A stretch of DNA of 64,000 nucleotides from an uncultured Chlorobiaceae bacterium. GTDB lineage: Bacteria > Bacteroidota > Chlorobiia > Chlorobiales > Chlorobiaceae. Shown one piece after another: positions 27,772-36,899 of this stretch. Where the stretch lies: contig CAJAIK010000126.1 of assembly GCA_903939765.1 (NCBI GenBank), forward strand, positions 1-64,000, read 5' to 3'. The stretch's first letter is position 1. Each line of letters opens with the position of its first letter. Made by a program: the position numbers and the translations under genes. The notes below the pieces were generated by a model. The model was given only the letters and a program-made list of their open reading frames with translations, had not been told where the DNA came from and searched no databases.

Positions 27772-28515
27772 ATGGCTGAAACCATACTCAGGCTTGAAAA
27801 TATCAGAAAAGAGCTTGGCCTCTCCAAGGCCATCCGCCAGACCATCATTCCCAACCTCTCTCTGGAGGTTATGGCGGGTGACTTTGTTGCCATAACAGGA
27901 CCGTCGGGTTCAGGCAAATCGACACTGCTCTACATCATGGGAGGGCTCGACAGACCAACAGCAGGCAAGGTCTGGCTCGACGGAGATGTGATTACCGACA
28001 AAAACGAAGCAGAGATGAACCGTATCCGCAATGAAAAAATTGGCTTTATCTATCAGTTTCATTTTTTGCTGCCCGAGTTCGATGCCGTTGAAAACGTCAG
28101 TATGCCGATGATGATCAACGGCCGCCGCAGCCGGAAAGAGATCAGGGAGCGGGCCATGAAACTGCTCGATATGGTTGACATGCAGAACAAATATGATAAC
28201 AAGCCAAGCCAGCTCTCCGGTGGCCAGCAGCAGCGCGTAGCCATTGCACGGGCACTGGCCAACGAACCAAAAATCCTGCTTGGCGATGAACCGACCGGCA
28301 ACCTCGATTCCCGTTCGGCCAATAATGTCTATCAGCTTTTTGAGCGCCTGAACCAGGAGCTGAACCAGACCGTTATTGTCGTTACCCACGATGAGGTGTT
28401 TGCCAACCGTGCGCGGCGGCGCCTTCATCTTGTAGACGGTCAAATTGAGAGCGACCGGCCACTCCGGCCGATGGTTAACGATTCCACCAATACGCAAAGG
28501 CAGGATCAACACTAA
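27772..28515 (+). CDS. LolD/MacB-type ABC transporter ATP-binding protein
   Basis: A 247-residue ATPase of the family that drives lipoprotein release (LolCDE) or MacB-type export. Walker A is GPSGSGKST, the Q-loop is [12 protein letters not shown], the signature is [16 protein letters not shown] and Walker B is [12 protein letters not shown]; the long YQF region is typical of LolD. No permease gene is next to it, so the partner lies elsewhere. Its ATG shares a base with the TGA of a short upstream frame. An extended -10 (TGTTATAAT, 27676-27684) lies about 90 bases upstream. The carotenoid cyclase gene follows after 22 bases. Confidence 0.85.
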   Translation: MAETILRLENIRKELGLSKAIRQTIIPNLSLEVMAGDFVAITGPSGSGKSTLLYIMGGLDRPTAGKVWLDGDVITDKNEAEMNRIRNEKIGFIYQFHFLLPEFDAVENVSMPMMINGRRSRKEIRERAMKLLDMVDMQNKYDNKPSQLSGGQQQRVAIARALANEPKILLGDEPTGNLDSRSANNVYQLFERLNQELNQTVIVVTHDEVFANRARRRLHLVDGQIESDRPLRPMVNDSTNTQRQDQH

Positions 28516-28537
28516 CATCCTTTATCTGCGCTCTTTC

Positions 28538-30076
28538 ATGCATACGTCACTCAATCATATCCGGATCACCCATCCCTGTCTGTTCAGGGCATTTTCAACG
28601 CTTCCGGATGGAGAGCGCCATCTGCACCGTATCAGTGAGCTCGACCATTACTGGCAGCGGCTTAAACAGCCTGTCCGGCCGGTCATTTTGGCCGGCGACA
28701 GCATGCCCAAAGAGGCCCGCATCAGCGGGGAGTACGATCTGATTTATGCGGGCGGGACGCTCAGCCTGCTTCATGCGGCGGTAATGGCGGGGAAGTATGG
28801 CCGGAAGGTGATGATTTTTGACCGTCAGACTCCCGCAAAATCGACCAGAGACTGGAACATATCAAGGGATGAACTGCTCAATCTCTCCTCTGCCGGACTT
28901 TTTACCGAGAGCGAAATTGATTCCGTCATTGTCCGCCGGTACAAAACCGGCTGGGTTGAATTTTACCAGCCTGACGGCCGCCAGAAAAGGCTGACCATGG
29001 AAAACGTGCTCGATTGCGCCGTTGATGCCGACAAACTGCTTGCTCTGGCAAAAGAGAAGGTAATGGCCGTAACCGGCACCACCCTCCTTGCCGAAACCAC
29101 CTTTATCCGTTCTTACCAGTTTGACGATCATATTGTGGTGCAGGTTGAGGATCGCCACGCCAAACCATTCTGGTACAAAGCCAAAGTGCTGGTGGATGTG
29201 ATGGGCATACTCTCGCCCATTGCCATGCAGCTCAACGAAGGCTCGCCGCAGACCCATGTCTGCCCCACAGTCGGCACCATAGCGAGCGGTTTTGAAGACG
29301 TTGATTTTGAGACCGGTGAAATTCTTGCCACGACAGGGCCCGCCGAGATCTTTCAAGGAGGGGGGCGGCAACTTATCTGGGAAGGCTTTCCTGCCGACGG
29401 GCAAAAATATATCACCTATCTTTTCTTTTATGACGAGGCCGACTCCCCGAACGATAAATCCCTGCTCAGCCTCTTCGAAAGTTACTTCAAGAAGCTTCCG
29501 GAGTACAAAAAGCCGGGTAAGGATTTTGTGATTCACCGCCCCGTCTACGGCATCATTCCAGCCTATTGCCATGACGGCTTCAACCGTACGCGCGAGATTG
29601 CCGATGACCACATCATTCTTTTCGGTGACGCGGCCTCACTTGGCTCTCCGCTCACCTTCTGCGGCTTTGGATCGATGGTACGCAACCTTCACCATCTTAC
29701 CGCTGATCTTGACCGGGCGCTTCTCGACAACAATCTCTCCAAAAAGCACCTTGAAACCATCAGCGCCTACGAACCCAATGTTGCCTCGATGGCCAATCTC
29801 ATGAAATACATGTGCTTCAATGCGGTTACTGATGAACCCAATTTTGTCAACGACCTGATGAACGAGGTGATGCTGGTGCTCGACGACCTTCCCCCGCACT
29901 ATCGTCAGGCCATGTTCCGCGACGAAATGAAGATTGAAGAGCTTGTTGTGGTTATGCTGCGCGTTGCCTGGCGCTACCCCAGGGTGCTGACGGCCACCTG
30001 GGAGAAGCTCGGAATACAGGGCTCTCTCAGCTTTTTCAAAAATCTTGCCGGCTGGGCATTTTCAGCCGTCCGATAA
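28538..30076 (+). CDS. cruA: lycopene cyclase, CruA/CruB family
   Basis: A FAD/NAD-type flavoprotein that cyclises the end of lycopene or gamma-carotene in green sulfur bacteria. It has 512 residues from ATG 28538; the open frame to 28445 runs into the ATPase gene and is not needed. The dinucleotide-binding fold is YDLIYAGGTLSLLHAAVMA...VMIFDR, and the second conserved part is ILFGDAASLGSPLTFCGFG. CruA makes gamma-carotene, and CruB (in brown strains) makes the second ring; from the sequence alone I cannot separate them. It sits between the LolD-like gene and ligA, 15 bases before the latter, probably in one operon. Confidence 0.85.
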   Translation: MHTSLNHIRITHPCLFRAFSTLPDGERHLHRISELDHYWQRLKQPVRPVILAGDSMPKEARISGEYDLIYAGGTLSLLHAAVMAGKYGRKVMIFDRQTPAKSTRDWNISRDELLNLSSAGLFTESEIDSVIVRRYKTGWVEFYQPDGRQKRLTMENVLDCAVDADKLLALAKEKVMAVTGTTLLAETTFIRSYQFDDHIVVQVEDRHAKPFWYKAKVLVDVMGILSPIAMQLNEGSPQTHVCPTVGTIASGFEDVDFETGEILATTGPAEIFQGGGRQLIWEGFPADGQKYITYLFFYDEADSPNDKSLLSLFESYFKKLPEYKKPGKDFVIHRPVYGIIPAYCHDGFNRTREIADDHIILFGDAASLGSPLTFCGFGSMVRNLHHLTADLDRALLDNNLSKKHLETISAYEPNVASMANLMKYMCFNAVTDEPNFVNDLMNEVMLVLDDLPPHYRQAMFRDEMKIEELVVVMLRVAWRYPRVLTATWEKLGIQGSLSFFKNLAGWAFSAVR

Positions 30077-30091
30077 CCCTTTTTTTCATTA

Positions 30092-32104
30092 ATGACCGAT
30101 AGCACGAGCGCCAGAGAGACGATCACACAGCTTCGCCGGGAGATTGAGCGCCACAACCAGCTCTATTACGTTGAGGCAAAGCCGGAACTCACCGATTTCG
30201 ACTTTGACCGCCTCCTCGAGCAACTCATCGCCCTTGAGCGGCAGTTTCCGGAGCTGCTTACCCCCGACAGCCCTTCGCAGCGGGTGGGAGGAGCCATTAC
30301 GAAAGCCTTCCCCCCGGTGCAGCACCGTGAACCAATGCTCAGCCTCTCCAATACCTACTCCACCCGGGAGGTTGAGGAGTTTGTCAACCGCGTTAAAAAG
30401 CTGCTTCTCCTCGAAGGGGTGGAGGAGCAGGAGATGGTCGCCGAACTGAAGTTTGACGGCGTCGCCATCAGCCTCCTCTACCGTGACGGCATCCTGGTCA
30501 GGGGCGCAACACGCGGGGACGGACGCCAGGGCGACGACATCACGGCAAACCTGCGTACCATTCCCTCAATTCCCTTGCGGCTGAACGCACTTCGTGAGGG
30601 AGGAGAAGGTGAAGTAGAAGTTCGCGGCGAAGTTTTCATGCGCAAGGAGGATTTTGAGCGCATCAACGAAAGCCGCCCGGAAGAAGATCGATTTGCCAAC
30701 CCCCGCAATGCCACGGCAGGCAGCCTCAAGCTCCAGGATTCAGCCGAAGTTGCCCGTCGCCGAATGTGCTTTGTCGCCTACTACCTCAAAGGGCTTCAAG
30801 ATGAATCGATCGCACATCTCCGCCGTCTTGAACTTCTCAGCCAGCTCGGCTTCTTTACCGGCGACCATTACCGGCTCTGCCTGGGTGTGCCCGAGATCAA
30901 CGATTTTATTGCCCGATGGTCAGAAGAGCGCTGGCAACTCCCCTATGAGACCGACGGCGTCGTGCTGAAACTCAACGATGTCGGCTGCTGGGCAAAACTT
31001 GGCGCAACCGCCAAAAGCCCCCGCTGGGCCATCGCCTACAAATATCCGGCACAGCAGGCAAGAACCATAGTGCACAAGGTCACTTTTCAGGTTGGCCGAC
31101 TCGGCACCATCACCCCGGTAGCCGAACTTGAGCCGGTGCTCATTGCCGGTTCAACCGTCTCGCGCTCAACCCTGCACAATTTTGACGAAATCGAGCGACT
31201 TGGCCTCATGCTTCATGACCGGGTCATTATCGAAAAATCAGGCGAGGTGATTCCCAAAGTGGTGCGCACCATTCCCGAAGAGCGTCCCGAGGATGCCGAG
31301 CCCATTCTGCCGCCCGTGAATTGCCCCTCATGCCAGACGCCGCTCGTCAGGCCGGAAAATGAAGTCAGTTACTCCTGCCCGAACGAAGAGGAGTGCCCGG
31401 CCCAGATAAAAGGGCGGGTGCTCCACTTTGCCTCGCGCAACGCCATGGATATCCAGACCCTCGGCGACGCCCTCGTTGAGCAGCTTGTGGCTAAAGCGCT
31501 CATCAAAGGCCCTGCTGATCTCTATTTTCTTGAGGAGGAAGAGCTTGCAAAGCTTGACCGCATGGGCAAAAAATCGGCACAGAACATTTTGCATGCCCTT
31601 GAAAAAAGTCGTGAAAAGAGCTATGAACAGCTTCTCTACGCTCTCGGAATCCGTCACGTCGGACGCGCTACGGCCCGTGAACTTTCGCAAGCCTGCCCCT
31701 CAATTGATACCCTCCAGCAGGCAAGCGAGGAGCAGCTTGCAACCATACCCGATATCGGCCCCGTGGTTGCGAGAAGCATTATCGACTACTTTTCAAGGGG
31801 CTCATGGCCAGCCCTCCTCCAAAAACTGCGTTCTGCCAGCCTGCCTCTTTCGGCCTCAGAACCAAAAGAGCAGGTTAACAGCAACTTCGAAGGGCTTACG
31901 GTGCTCTTTACCGGCGCTCTTGAGCGTTACGACCGTCAAAAAGCTGCGGAACTGGTGATGGAGCGCGGCGGCAGGGTAGTCGGCTCGGTCAGCAAAAAGA
32001 CCGGCATGGTTGTTGCGGGCAGTGACGCGGGCAGCAAACTCCAGAAAGCGCTCAAGCTCGGCGTCAGGATTGCCACAGAAGAGGAGTTTGAGGCGATGCT
32101 CTGA
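30092..32104 (+). CDS. ligA: NAD-dependent DNA ligase
   Basis: The replicative ligase, which seals nicks with NAD+ as adenylate donor. The 670 residues have the normal domain order. An Ia domain ([19 protein letters not shown]) is followed by the adenylation domain with the lysine motif [13 protein letters not shown] and the OB fold. The four-cysteine zinc finger (CPSC...SCPNEEECP), helix-hairpin-helix repeats ([12 protein letters not shown]) and a C-terminal BRCT domain follow. The TGA stop lies in the left arm of a terminator hairpin shared with menG. Confidence 0.96.
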   Translation: MTDSTSARETITQLRREIERHNQLYYVEAKPELTDFDFDRLLEQLIALERQFPELLTPDSPSQRVGGAITKAFPPVQHREPMLSLSNTYSTREVEEFVNRVKKLLLLEGVEEQEMVAELKFDGVAISLLYRDGILVRGATRGDGRQGDDITANLRTIPSIPLRLNALREGGEGEVEVRGEVFMRKEDFERINESRPEEDRFANPRNATAGSLKLQDSAEVARRRMCFVAYYLKGLQDESIAHLRRLELLSQLGFFTGDHYRLCLGVPEINDFIARWSEERWQLPYETDGVVLKLNDVGCWAKLGATAKSPRWAIAYKYPAQQARTIVHKVTFQVGRLGTITPVAELEPVLIAGSTVSRSTLHNFDEIERLGLMLHDRVIIEKSGEVIPKVVRTIPEERPEDAEPILPPVNCPSCQTPLVRPENEVSYSCPNEEECPAQIKGRVLHFASRNAMDIQTLGDALVEQLVAKALIKGPADLYFLEEEELAKLDRMGKKSAQNILHALEKSREKSYEQLLYALGIRHVGRATARELSQACPSIDTLQQASEEQLATIPDIGPVVARSIIDYFSRGSWPALLQKLRSASLPLSASEPKEQVNSNFEGLTVLFTGALERYDRQKAAELVMERGGRVVGSVSKKTGMVVAGSDAGSKLQKALKLGVRIATEEEFEAML

Positions 32105-32134
32105 ATCCCGCACTGTCCGAAGCGCGGGATTCAG
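32101..32134. terminator. hairpin between ligA and menG containing the ligA stop codon
   Basis: A perfect 11-bp stem CTGAATCCCGC/GCGGGATTCAG has a 12-base loop. The ligA TGA (32102-32104) is in the left arm. It separates two convergent genes; the T-rich stretch on the right (CACCTTTTACTTTTT) supports termination of ligA. Confidence 0.8.
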
Positions 32135-32140
32135 CACCTT

Positions 32141-32890
32141 TTACTTTTTGGCAACGTAGAGAATTGAAGTCTCAAAGGTCATCGGAAAATAGTCAGCCTT
32201 TTTGAAGCCGCTCTTTTTCAGGATGGCGGTGAAGGCCTCAGCCTGCGGAAACTTTTCAACCGAGTGGGGCAGATAGTCGTAGGCAAAAGTGGACTTGCTG
32301 AACAACCCGGCAATTTTTGGCAGCACCTGTTTGAAATAGACCAGGTAAAGCTTTTTCATGATCGCATTGCGTGGTATCATCGGCTCGATAATGAGCGCAT
32401 GGCCGCCCGGTTTCAGGACGCGATGGAACTCCCGCATTCCTTCGTTCAGGTTTTCAAAATTTCTCACACCGAAACCGGCGCTGACCACATCAAAGCTCGC
32501 ATTGTTAAAGGGGAGCTTTTCGGCATACCCCTCAATAAAGGTGATCTGCGGATACTTTTTGCGCGCAAGCAGCAGCATTTCGGGCGAAAGGTCAAGAGCG
32601 GTCACCTTTGCGCCCGCTATTTTGGCCATGGCGTTCGCCAGGTCACCCGTCCCGGTAGCAACATCAAGAATCCGGGGAGCCGTATTTCTGCCGAGCAGCT
32701 CTTTTGCCCTGCTTGTCGCCTTTGCCCGCCAGTAGTTGTCGATTCCAAGACTGAGCAGATGATTCAAAAAGTCGTAGGTCGGAGCAACCTCGTCAAACAT
32801 GCTCTTGATTGAGGCTCTCGACTTGGTCTGATTCAGAGATTTTGCGCTCTCTCTGGCCAGATTGCCCGTCAGGTCAGCTTTTTTTGCCAT
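32141..32890 (-). CDS. menG: demethylmenaquinone methyltransferase (UbiE/MenG)
   Basis: A SAM-dependent C-methyltransferase for the last step of menaquinone synthesis, the quinone used by the bc-type complex of these bacteria. Motifs are [21 protein letters not shown], the SAM-binding [19 protein letters not shown], and the UbiE signature [16 protein letters not shown]. The start at 32890 (MAKKADLTG) follows GGAAG by six bases and gives 249 residues. It overlaps the end of hisI by 17 bases, so the two genes are coupled. The frame extends to 32992 within hisI, which is not coding. Confidence 0.92.
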   Translation of the reverse strand: MAKKADLTGNLARESAKSLNQTKSRASIKSMFDEVAPTYDFLNHLLSLGIDNYWRAKATSRAKELLGRNTAPRILDVATGTGDLANAMAKIAGAKVTALDLSPEMLLLARKKYPQITFIEGYAEKLPFNNASFDVVSAGFGVRNFENLNEGMREFHRVLKPGGHALIIEPMIPRNAIMKKLYLVYFKQVLPKIAGLFSKSTFAYDYLPHSVEKFPQAEAFTAILKKSGFKKADYFPMTFETSILYVAKK

Positions 32891-33287
32891 AAACATCTTC
32901 CGGGTTAAACATGAGTGTATCGCAAATCTCCATCGAGAGGTCGCTCGTGGCTTTGCGGTAAAAGCAGGAGTGGTAGCCGACGTGGCAGGCACCGCCGGTC
33001 TGTGAAACTTTTAAAAGCAGTGTGTCGCCATCGCAGTCGATCAGAATATCGTGCACCACCTGCATATTGCCCGACGATTCACCTTTCAGCCAAAGCTCCT
33101 TGCGGCTGCGGCTCCAGTAACAGGCCCTCTTTTTTTCGAGGGTCATCTCAAGACTCTGGCGGTTCATCCAGGCCATCATCAAAACCTTGCCTGTTTCATG
33201 ATCCTGCACAATTGCCGGCACAAGCCCTTTTTCATCAAACTTTACTGTTTCAAGAAAGCTTTTCTGGATATCTTGATTATCGCCCAT
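32874..33287 (-). CDS. hisI: phosphoribosyl-AMP cyclohydrolase
   Basis: It hydrolyses the purine ring of PR-AMP in the third step of histidine synthesis. The 137-residue stand-alone HisI has [21 protein letters not shown], the metal-binding region [11 protein letters not shown], and the cysteine/histidine motif [14 protein letters not shown]. No HisE domain is fused, so PR-ATP hydrolysis must be done by a separate protein. The hisH and hisA genes are 9 kb away and do not share this operon. Confidence 0.94.
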   Translation of the reverse strand: MGDNQDIQKSFLETVKFDEKGLVPAIVQDHETGKVLMMAWMNRQSLEMTLEKKRACYWSRSRKELWLKGESSGNMQVVHDILIDCDGDTLLLKVSQTGGACHVGYHSCFYRKATSDLSMEICDTLMFNPEDVYGKKS

Positions 33288-33455
33288 TGATGGTGTAGAT
33301 TAAGTGGTTTTTATCCCTGGGCCCCTCATGCGCGAGGAGAGGGACAAGAAAAATGTTTTTAAAGATTGATAAAATTATGGAAAAACCAAGATCGGAATGG
33401 ATAAAAAGATCAAAACAGGTAACTTCCCTAAGGTGAATTCATAATAATCAAGGTC

Positions 33456-34538
33456 ATGCAGCCCCTACAGAAATTTCTTCCAAAATATACCATCGCTCTT
33501 GCCGTTCTTTTTGCAGCCACGGTCATTTTCCTTATGACAAGGGGTAATACGGTCAATATCGAGGTGGTGCAGGTGACCAATGCCGAGCTGGTTCAGGCCA
33601 TCTATGCAACAGGATTTGTTGAAGCCGATGCCGTCGCCAATCTCAGTGCTGAATCTTCAGGAACGGTCAGTTATGTCGGCGCGCTCGAAGGGCAGCAGGT
33701 CACTGCCGGCCAGAAAATCCTTCAATTCAGCAGCCCGCAGCCACAACTTGCCATTCGTGAAGCAAGGGCAGCCCTGGCCGAACAGCAGGCCCAGGCAACC
33801 GACAACAGGCGGCGTCGTATTCGAAAGAAAAACCTTTTCGCTGAAGGAGCGATATCGCGTCAGGAGCTCGATGATGCCGAAAAAATGAACACCCAGGGCG
33901 AAGAGTTGCTCCAGCAGAAGGCTCTCCAGTTGAAGATGCGCGAGGATGACCTGAAAAAATTGACCGTGATAGCCCCCTTTGCGGGTATACTCACCTTGCA
34001 GAATGTCAAGGAGGGCGACTATGTAATGCTCAACACCCTCGTTGCACGGGTGGTTGATACCTCAAGCTACATAATCACCGTTGAGGTTGATGAACTCGAT
34101 ATTCCCCGCATACGTAACGGCCAGAAGGCAACCGTCGCCTTTGATGCCTGGCCCGACAAGCGGCTCTCGGCCGTTGTCTCCCGTATTGTACCCCAGACCG
34201 ACCGGATAACGAAGACGTCAAAGATTTATCTGACGCTCGACTATCCAGCCACCGATATTCAGGCAGGGATGAGTGCAACAGCAAACATCATCTACAATAT
34301 CAGGCCCAATGCCCTTCTGGTCAAAAAAAGCTCGCTTCTTGACGAAAACCGTCAAATCTATGTCTGGAAAATTGAAAACGGCAAACTGAAAAAACAGATA
34401 ATTCAGACTGGTGCCAGTGATATGACCTTTGTTGAGGTGCTGCAGGGGCTTAAAAAAGGAGATACCATCGCCCTTACCCCCGAAAAAGGGTTTCATGAGG
34501 GGATGCAGGTCAACATCATTGCTAAAAAGAAGAGCTGA
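33456..34538 (+). CDS. orphan HlyD/RND-type membrane-fusion protein
   Basis: A periplasmic adaptor subunit for an efflux pump, 360 residues. One N-terminal membrane anchor or signal (about 10-28, IALAVLFAATVIFLM) is followed by a lipoyl-like half (SAESSGTVSYVGALEGQQVTAG). A coiled-coil hairpin of about 70 residues comes next, then the second lipoyl half (VIAPFAGILTLQNVKEGDYV), a beta-barrel and a membrane-proximal domain. No transporter or outer-membrane partner adjoins it. A NYN-domain gene follows after 7 bases. The LolD-like ATPase at 27.8 kb is also without a permease, but a link is speculative. Confidence 0.85.
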   Translation: MQPLQKFLPKYTIALAVLFAATVIFLMTRGNTVNIEVVQVTNAELVQAIYATGFVEADAVANLSAESSGTVSYVGALEGQQVTAGQKILQFSSPQPQLAIREARAALAEQQAQATDNRRRRIRKKNLFAEGAISRQELDDAEKMNTQGEELLQQKALQLKMREDDLKKLTVIAPFAGILTLQNVKEGDYVMLNTLVARVVDTSSYIITVEVDELDIPRIRNGQKATVAFDAWPDKRLSAVVSRIVPQTDRITKTSKIYLTLDYPATDIQAGMSATANIIYNIRPNALLVKKSSLLDENRQIYVWKIENGKLKKQIIQTGASDMTFVEVLQGLKKGDTIALTPEKGFHEGMQVNIIAKKKS

Positions 34539-34545
34539 GGTTATT

Positions 34546-35406
34546 ATGGGCCGTGCGGCTGTTTATATTGATGGAGCGAACCTCTTTTTTACACAGCGTC
34601 ATTTGGGGTGGCAGATCGATTTTTCACGTCTGATGGCCTTTTTCATCTCCACCTACGCCTCGGTGCAGGCAAATTACTACGTCCCGGCATCCGAACCGGT
34701 TTCAGAGGAAAATGCCGCATTCACCAGAGTACTGACAGCCCATGGCTACCAAATCACCTCAAAACCGGTTAAAAAGATCGTAAACAAAGAGACCGGAGTG
34801 GTGGTCATGAAAGGCAATCTCGATGTTGAACTGGTTGTTGATGCATTGAGTGCAGCCGATCAGTACGACACCTTTATCCTCTTCAGTGGCGACAGTGATT
34901 TTCTACCCCTGCTGAGGGCTTTAAAAGAGAAGGGAAAAGAGATTATTGTCTATTCCACCCAGGGGCTGAGCGCAAGGGAGTTGCTTGCTGAACCAGGCGT
35001 ATCCTATTGTGATCTTGCTCTTCTCAAAGAGCGGGTTGAGCAGGTCAGGCCGGGAGAGACGCAGCGTGTTGAGGGGCTGGCGGGGGGCAATGAGCCGGAC
35101 TTTTCGCTTCCCCTTCCCGATGTTGGAACAATCTTTACCGGCAGCGTCCTGAAGGTACAGCCGTACGGGATTTTTCTCAGCAACCCCTATCATGTCAAAT
35201 GTCTTCTGCCCCTCGGTTTTCTTGGTATCAGCCGTCATATCGCCGACCTGACAGCGATTGTGCGGATGAGCGACATGTTTGACGTGGTGGTCTTTCACGT
35301 TAATGCTGCTCGTGATGTTGCCGAAATTACCGTCAAACTGGCCGACAAAAAGATGACGGAGGTTTTATCGTCGCGCATAGAGGGGCCAGCGGAGAATTAT
35401 CACTGA
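34546..35406 (+). CDS. NYN-domain protein with a C-terminal S1-like domain
   Basis: A predicted ribonuclease-like protein, 286 residues. The NYN (LabA/DUF88, PIN-like) domain spans about residues 1-165, with acid motifs YIDGANLFFT, KGNLDVELVVDA and LFSGDSDFLPLL. These are the positions expected for a Mg-dependent nuclease site. The C-terminal part (about 190-270, GTIFTGSVLKVQPYGIFL...VKCLLPLGFLG) looks like an S1/OB RNA-binding fold. The fusion suggests an RNA target, by inference. GAGG lies six bases before the ATG; the open frame to 34429 lies in the preceding gene. Its 3' end overlaps convergent cbiO by 7 bases. Confidence 0.78.
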   Translation: MGRAAVYIDGANLFFTQRHLGWQIDFSRLMAFFISTYASVQANYYVPASEPVSEENAAFTRVLTAHGYQITSKPVKKIVNKETGVVVMKGNLDVELVVDALSAADQYDTFILFSGDSDFLPLLRALKEKGKEIIVYSTQGLSARELLAEPGVSYCDLALLKERVEQVRPGETQRVEGLAGGNEPDFSLPLPDVGTIFTGSVLKVQPYGIFLSNPYHVKCLLPLGFLGISRHIADLTAIVRMSDMFDVVVFHVNAARDVAEITVKLADKKMTEVLSSRIEGPAENYH

Positions 35407-36116
35407 AGGCGGAGCGGAAGCTCAAGACTGTTGGCTTCAAGCAGTTCACGGTTGCTGAGAATATCTCTGGCGGGGCCCTCCTCCACAATGCGACCCTTAT
35501 TCATGATGCAGACCCTCTGGCAGGTATCCCACACAAAGTCGAGATCATGAGATACCGTTACTTTTGTTATTCCAAGCCCGTTGATCAGGTTGATCAGCTT
35601 TCTGCGGTTTTTCGGGTCAAGATCGGCTGTAGGTTCATCCATGACAATCACCTCGGGGTTCATGACCAGCACCGTGGCAAAGGAGGCAAACCGCTTCTGA
35701 CCTTGCGACAGGTGTGCAGGAGGCTTGTCGCGCAACTCCCAGAGGTTCAGCTCCCGGAGCACATTTTCGACCAGCGTTGCAATATCAGCGGCCTTCATGC
35801 CGAGATTTTCCGGTCCGAAGGCAACATCGTCATACAGCCTTGCCATAAAAAGCTGGTCATCCGGGTTTTGAAAAAGCAGGCCAACCATTTTATGGATCTG
35901 GTCAAGATTTTTCTTGTTCACCCTTATGCCGCCAATCGAAACGGAACCTTCCATGGGCAGGAAGAAGCCGTTCAGGTGGTTTACGAGCGTCGATTTCCCT
36001 GCACCGTTTGCCCCCACAATACCCACAGAGCTCCCTTCGGCTATGGCAAGGCTCATCTGGTCAATGGCCTTTGTTCCGTCAGGATAGGAAAAACTGAGCC
36101 CTTCGATGGCAATCAT
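35400..36116 (-). CDS. cbiO: ECF nickel/cobalt transporter ATPase (CbiO/NikO)
   Basis: The ATPase of an energy-coupling-factor importer, 238 residues. Walker A is GANGAGKST, the signature is HLSQGQKRFASFA and Walker B is VIVMDEPTADLDPK. The signature starts LSQGQK rather than LSGGQ, a common CbiO variant. It closes an operon of the barrel gene, fused M-N, Q and O. The upstream NikR and the fused MN subunit favour nickel over cobalt, without proof. Confidence 0.88.
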   Translation of the reverse strand: MIAIEGLSFSYPDGTKAIDQMSLAIAEGSSVGIVGANGAGKSTLVNHLNGFFLPMEGSVSIGGIRVNKKNLDQIHKMVGLLFQNPDDQLFMARLYDDVAFGPENLGMKAADIATLVENVLRELNLWELRDKPPAHLSQGQKRFASFATVLVMNPEVIVMDEPTADLDPKNRRKLINLINGLGITKVTVSHDLDFVWDTCQRVCIMNKGRIVEEGPARDILSNRELLEANSLELPLRLQ

Positions 36117-36128
36117 TCCGGTAATAAT

Positions 36129-36899
36129 TTAAAAGATCAGGCGAAGTGCAAGAAAGAGGAGCGACCAGAGAGCGATGGTTTTCCAGTCACCGGGGCTTAT
36201 TTTTTCACCATGCCGAGTTGACATTTGTCCATGGAAACCCCTTGCGGCCATAGCCCGGTAAAGCCTTTCAGCACGGTTTACCGTTCTTAAAAGCAGCGAT
36301 CCGACAAGTGATGCTGTGTTAGAAAACTCTCTTCCCCTCCGGCCAAACGACCGCAGATCCCTTGCTTTCTGCATCGAAAGAGCCTCCTCCTGCAATACGG
36401 AACTGTAGCGGTAAAGCAGCATCAGTTGCGTGACCAGTACTTCCGGGACATGAAACGCTTCAAGGGCGCGGCATATCCGGTAAAAGGGAATGCAGAGGGT
36501 AACCGAAAGCAGGCCTGCCAGAGAGATGATGCTTTTTGCAACAATGACCGCTCCTGAAATCATTCCTCCGCTGAGGGTTACTCCAGAGATTTGCATGACA
36601 GGGCTCCGGTCGAGCAAAAGATTTCCGGAAGCCATAACGAGCACGAAAGGAGAAATCTGCAACAGTCGTTTCGTCACCATTCCAGCGGGACCCTTTGCCA
36701 CGCTCATGAGAAAAAGCGGAAAAGCTCCGAAAGCAATCACTCCCGGAAGGTTGAATTTCGAGATTGAAAGCAGAGATAAAATAAAAAGCGCTGTCACCAG
36801 AAGAGCAGACCGGTCACTTCCGAGGAATGGAGAGGCCTGAGCCGCTGTTTCCTGTCCAGCAAGAGCAGAGCCAATGGACGATACCCGTGACTGCATCAC
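36129..36899 (-). CDS. cbiQ: ECF transporter transmembrane protein (CbiQ/NikQ)
   Basis: The T component that joins ATPase and substrate-binding subunit, 256 residues with about five to six membrane segments. The coupling helices are recognisable: ALSMQKARDLRSFG and RAERLYRAMAARGFHG, whose Ala-Arg-Gly motif docks on CbiO. The first codons overlap the end of the M-N gene by 4 bases. Twelve bases separate it from cbiO. Confidence 0.88.
   Translation of the reverse strand: MMQSRVSSIGSALAGQETAAQASPFLGSDRSALLVTALFILSLLSISKFNLPGVIAFGAFPLFLMSVAKGPAGMVTKRLLQISPFVLVMASGNLLLDRSPVMQISGVTLSGGMISGAVIVAKSIISLAGLLSVTLCIPFYRICRALEAFHVPEVLVTQLMLLYRYSSVLQEEALSMQKARDLRSFGRRGREFSNTASLVGSLLLRTVNRAERLYRAMAARGFHGQMSTRHGEKISPGDWKTIALWSLLFLALRLIF

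Noticed and set aside
27679-27772. 29-codon leader peptide before the LolD-like gene
   Set aside because: Its ATG overlaps the only -10 box, so that promoter could not express it, and no ribosome binding site is seen.
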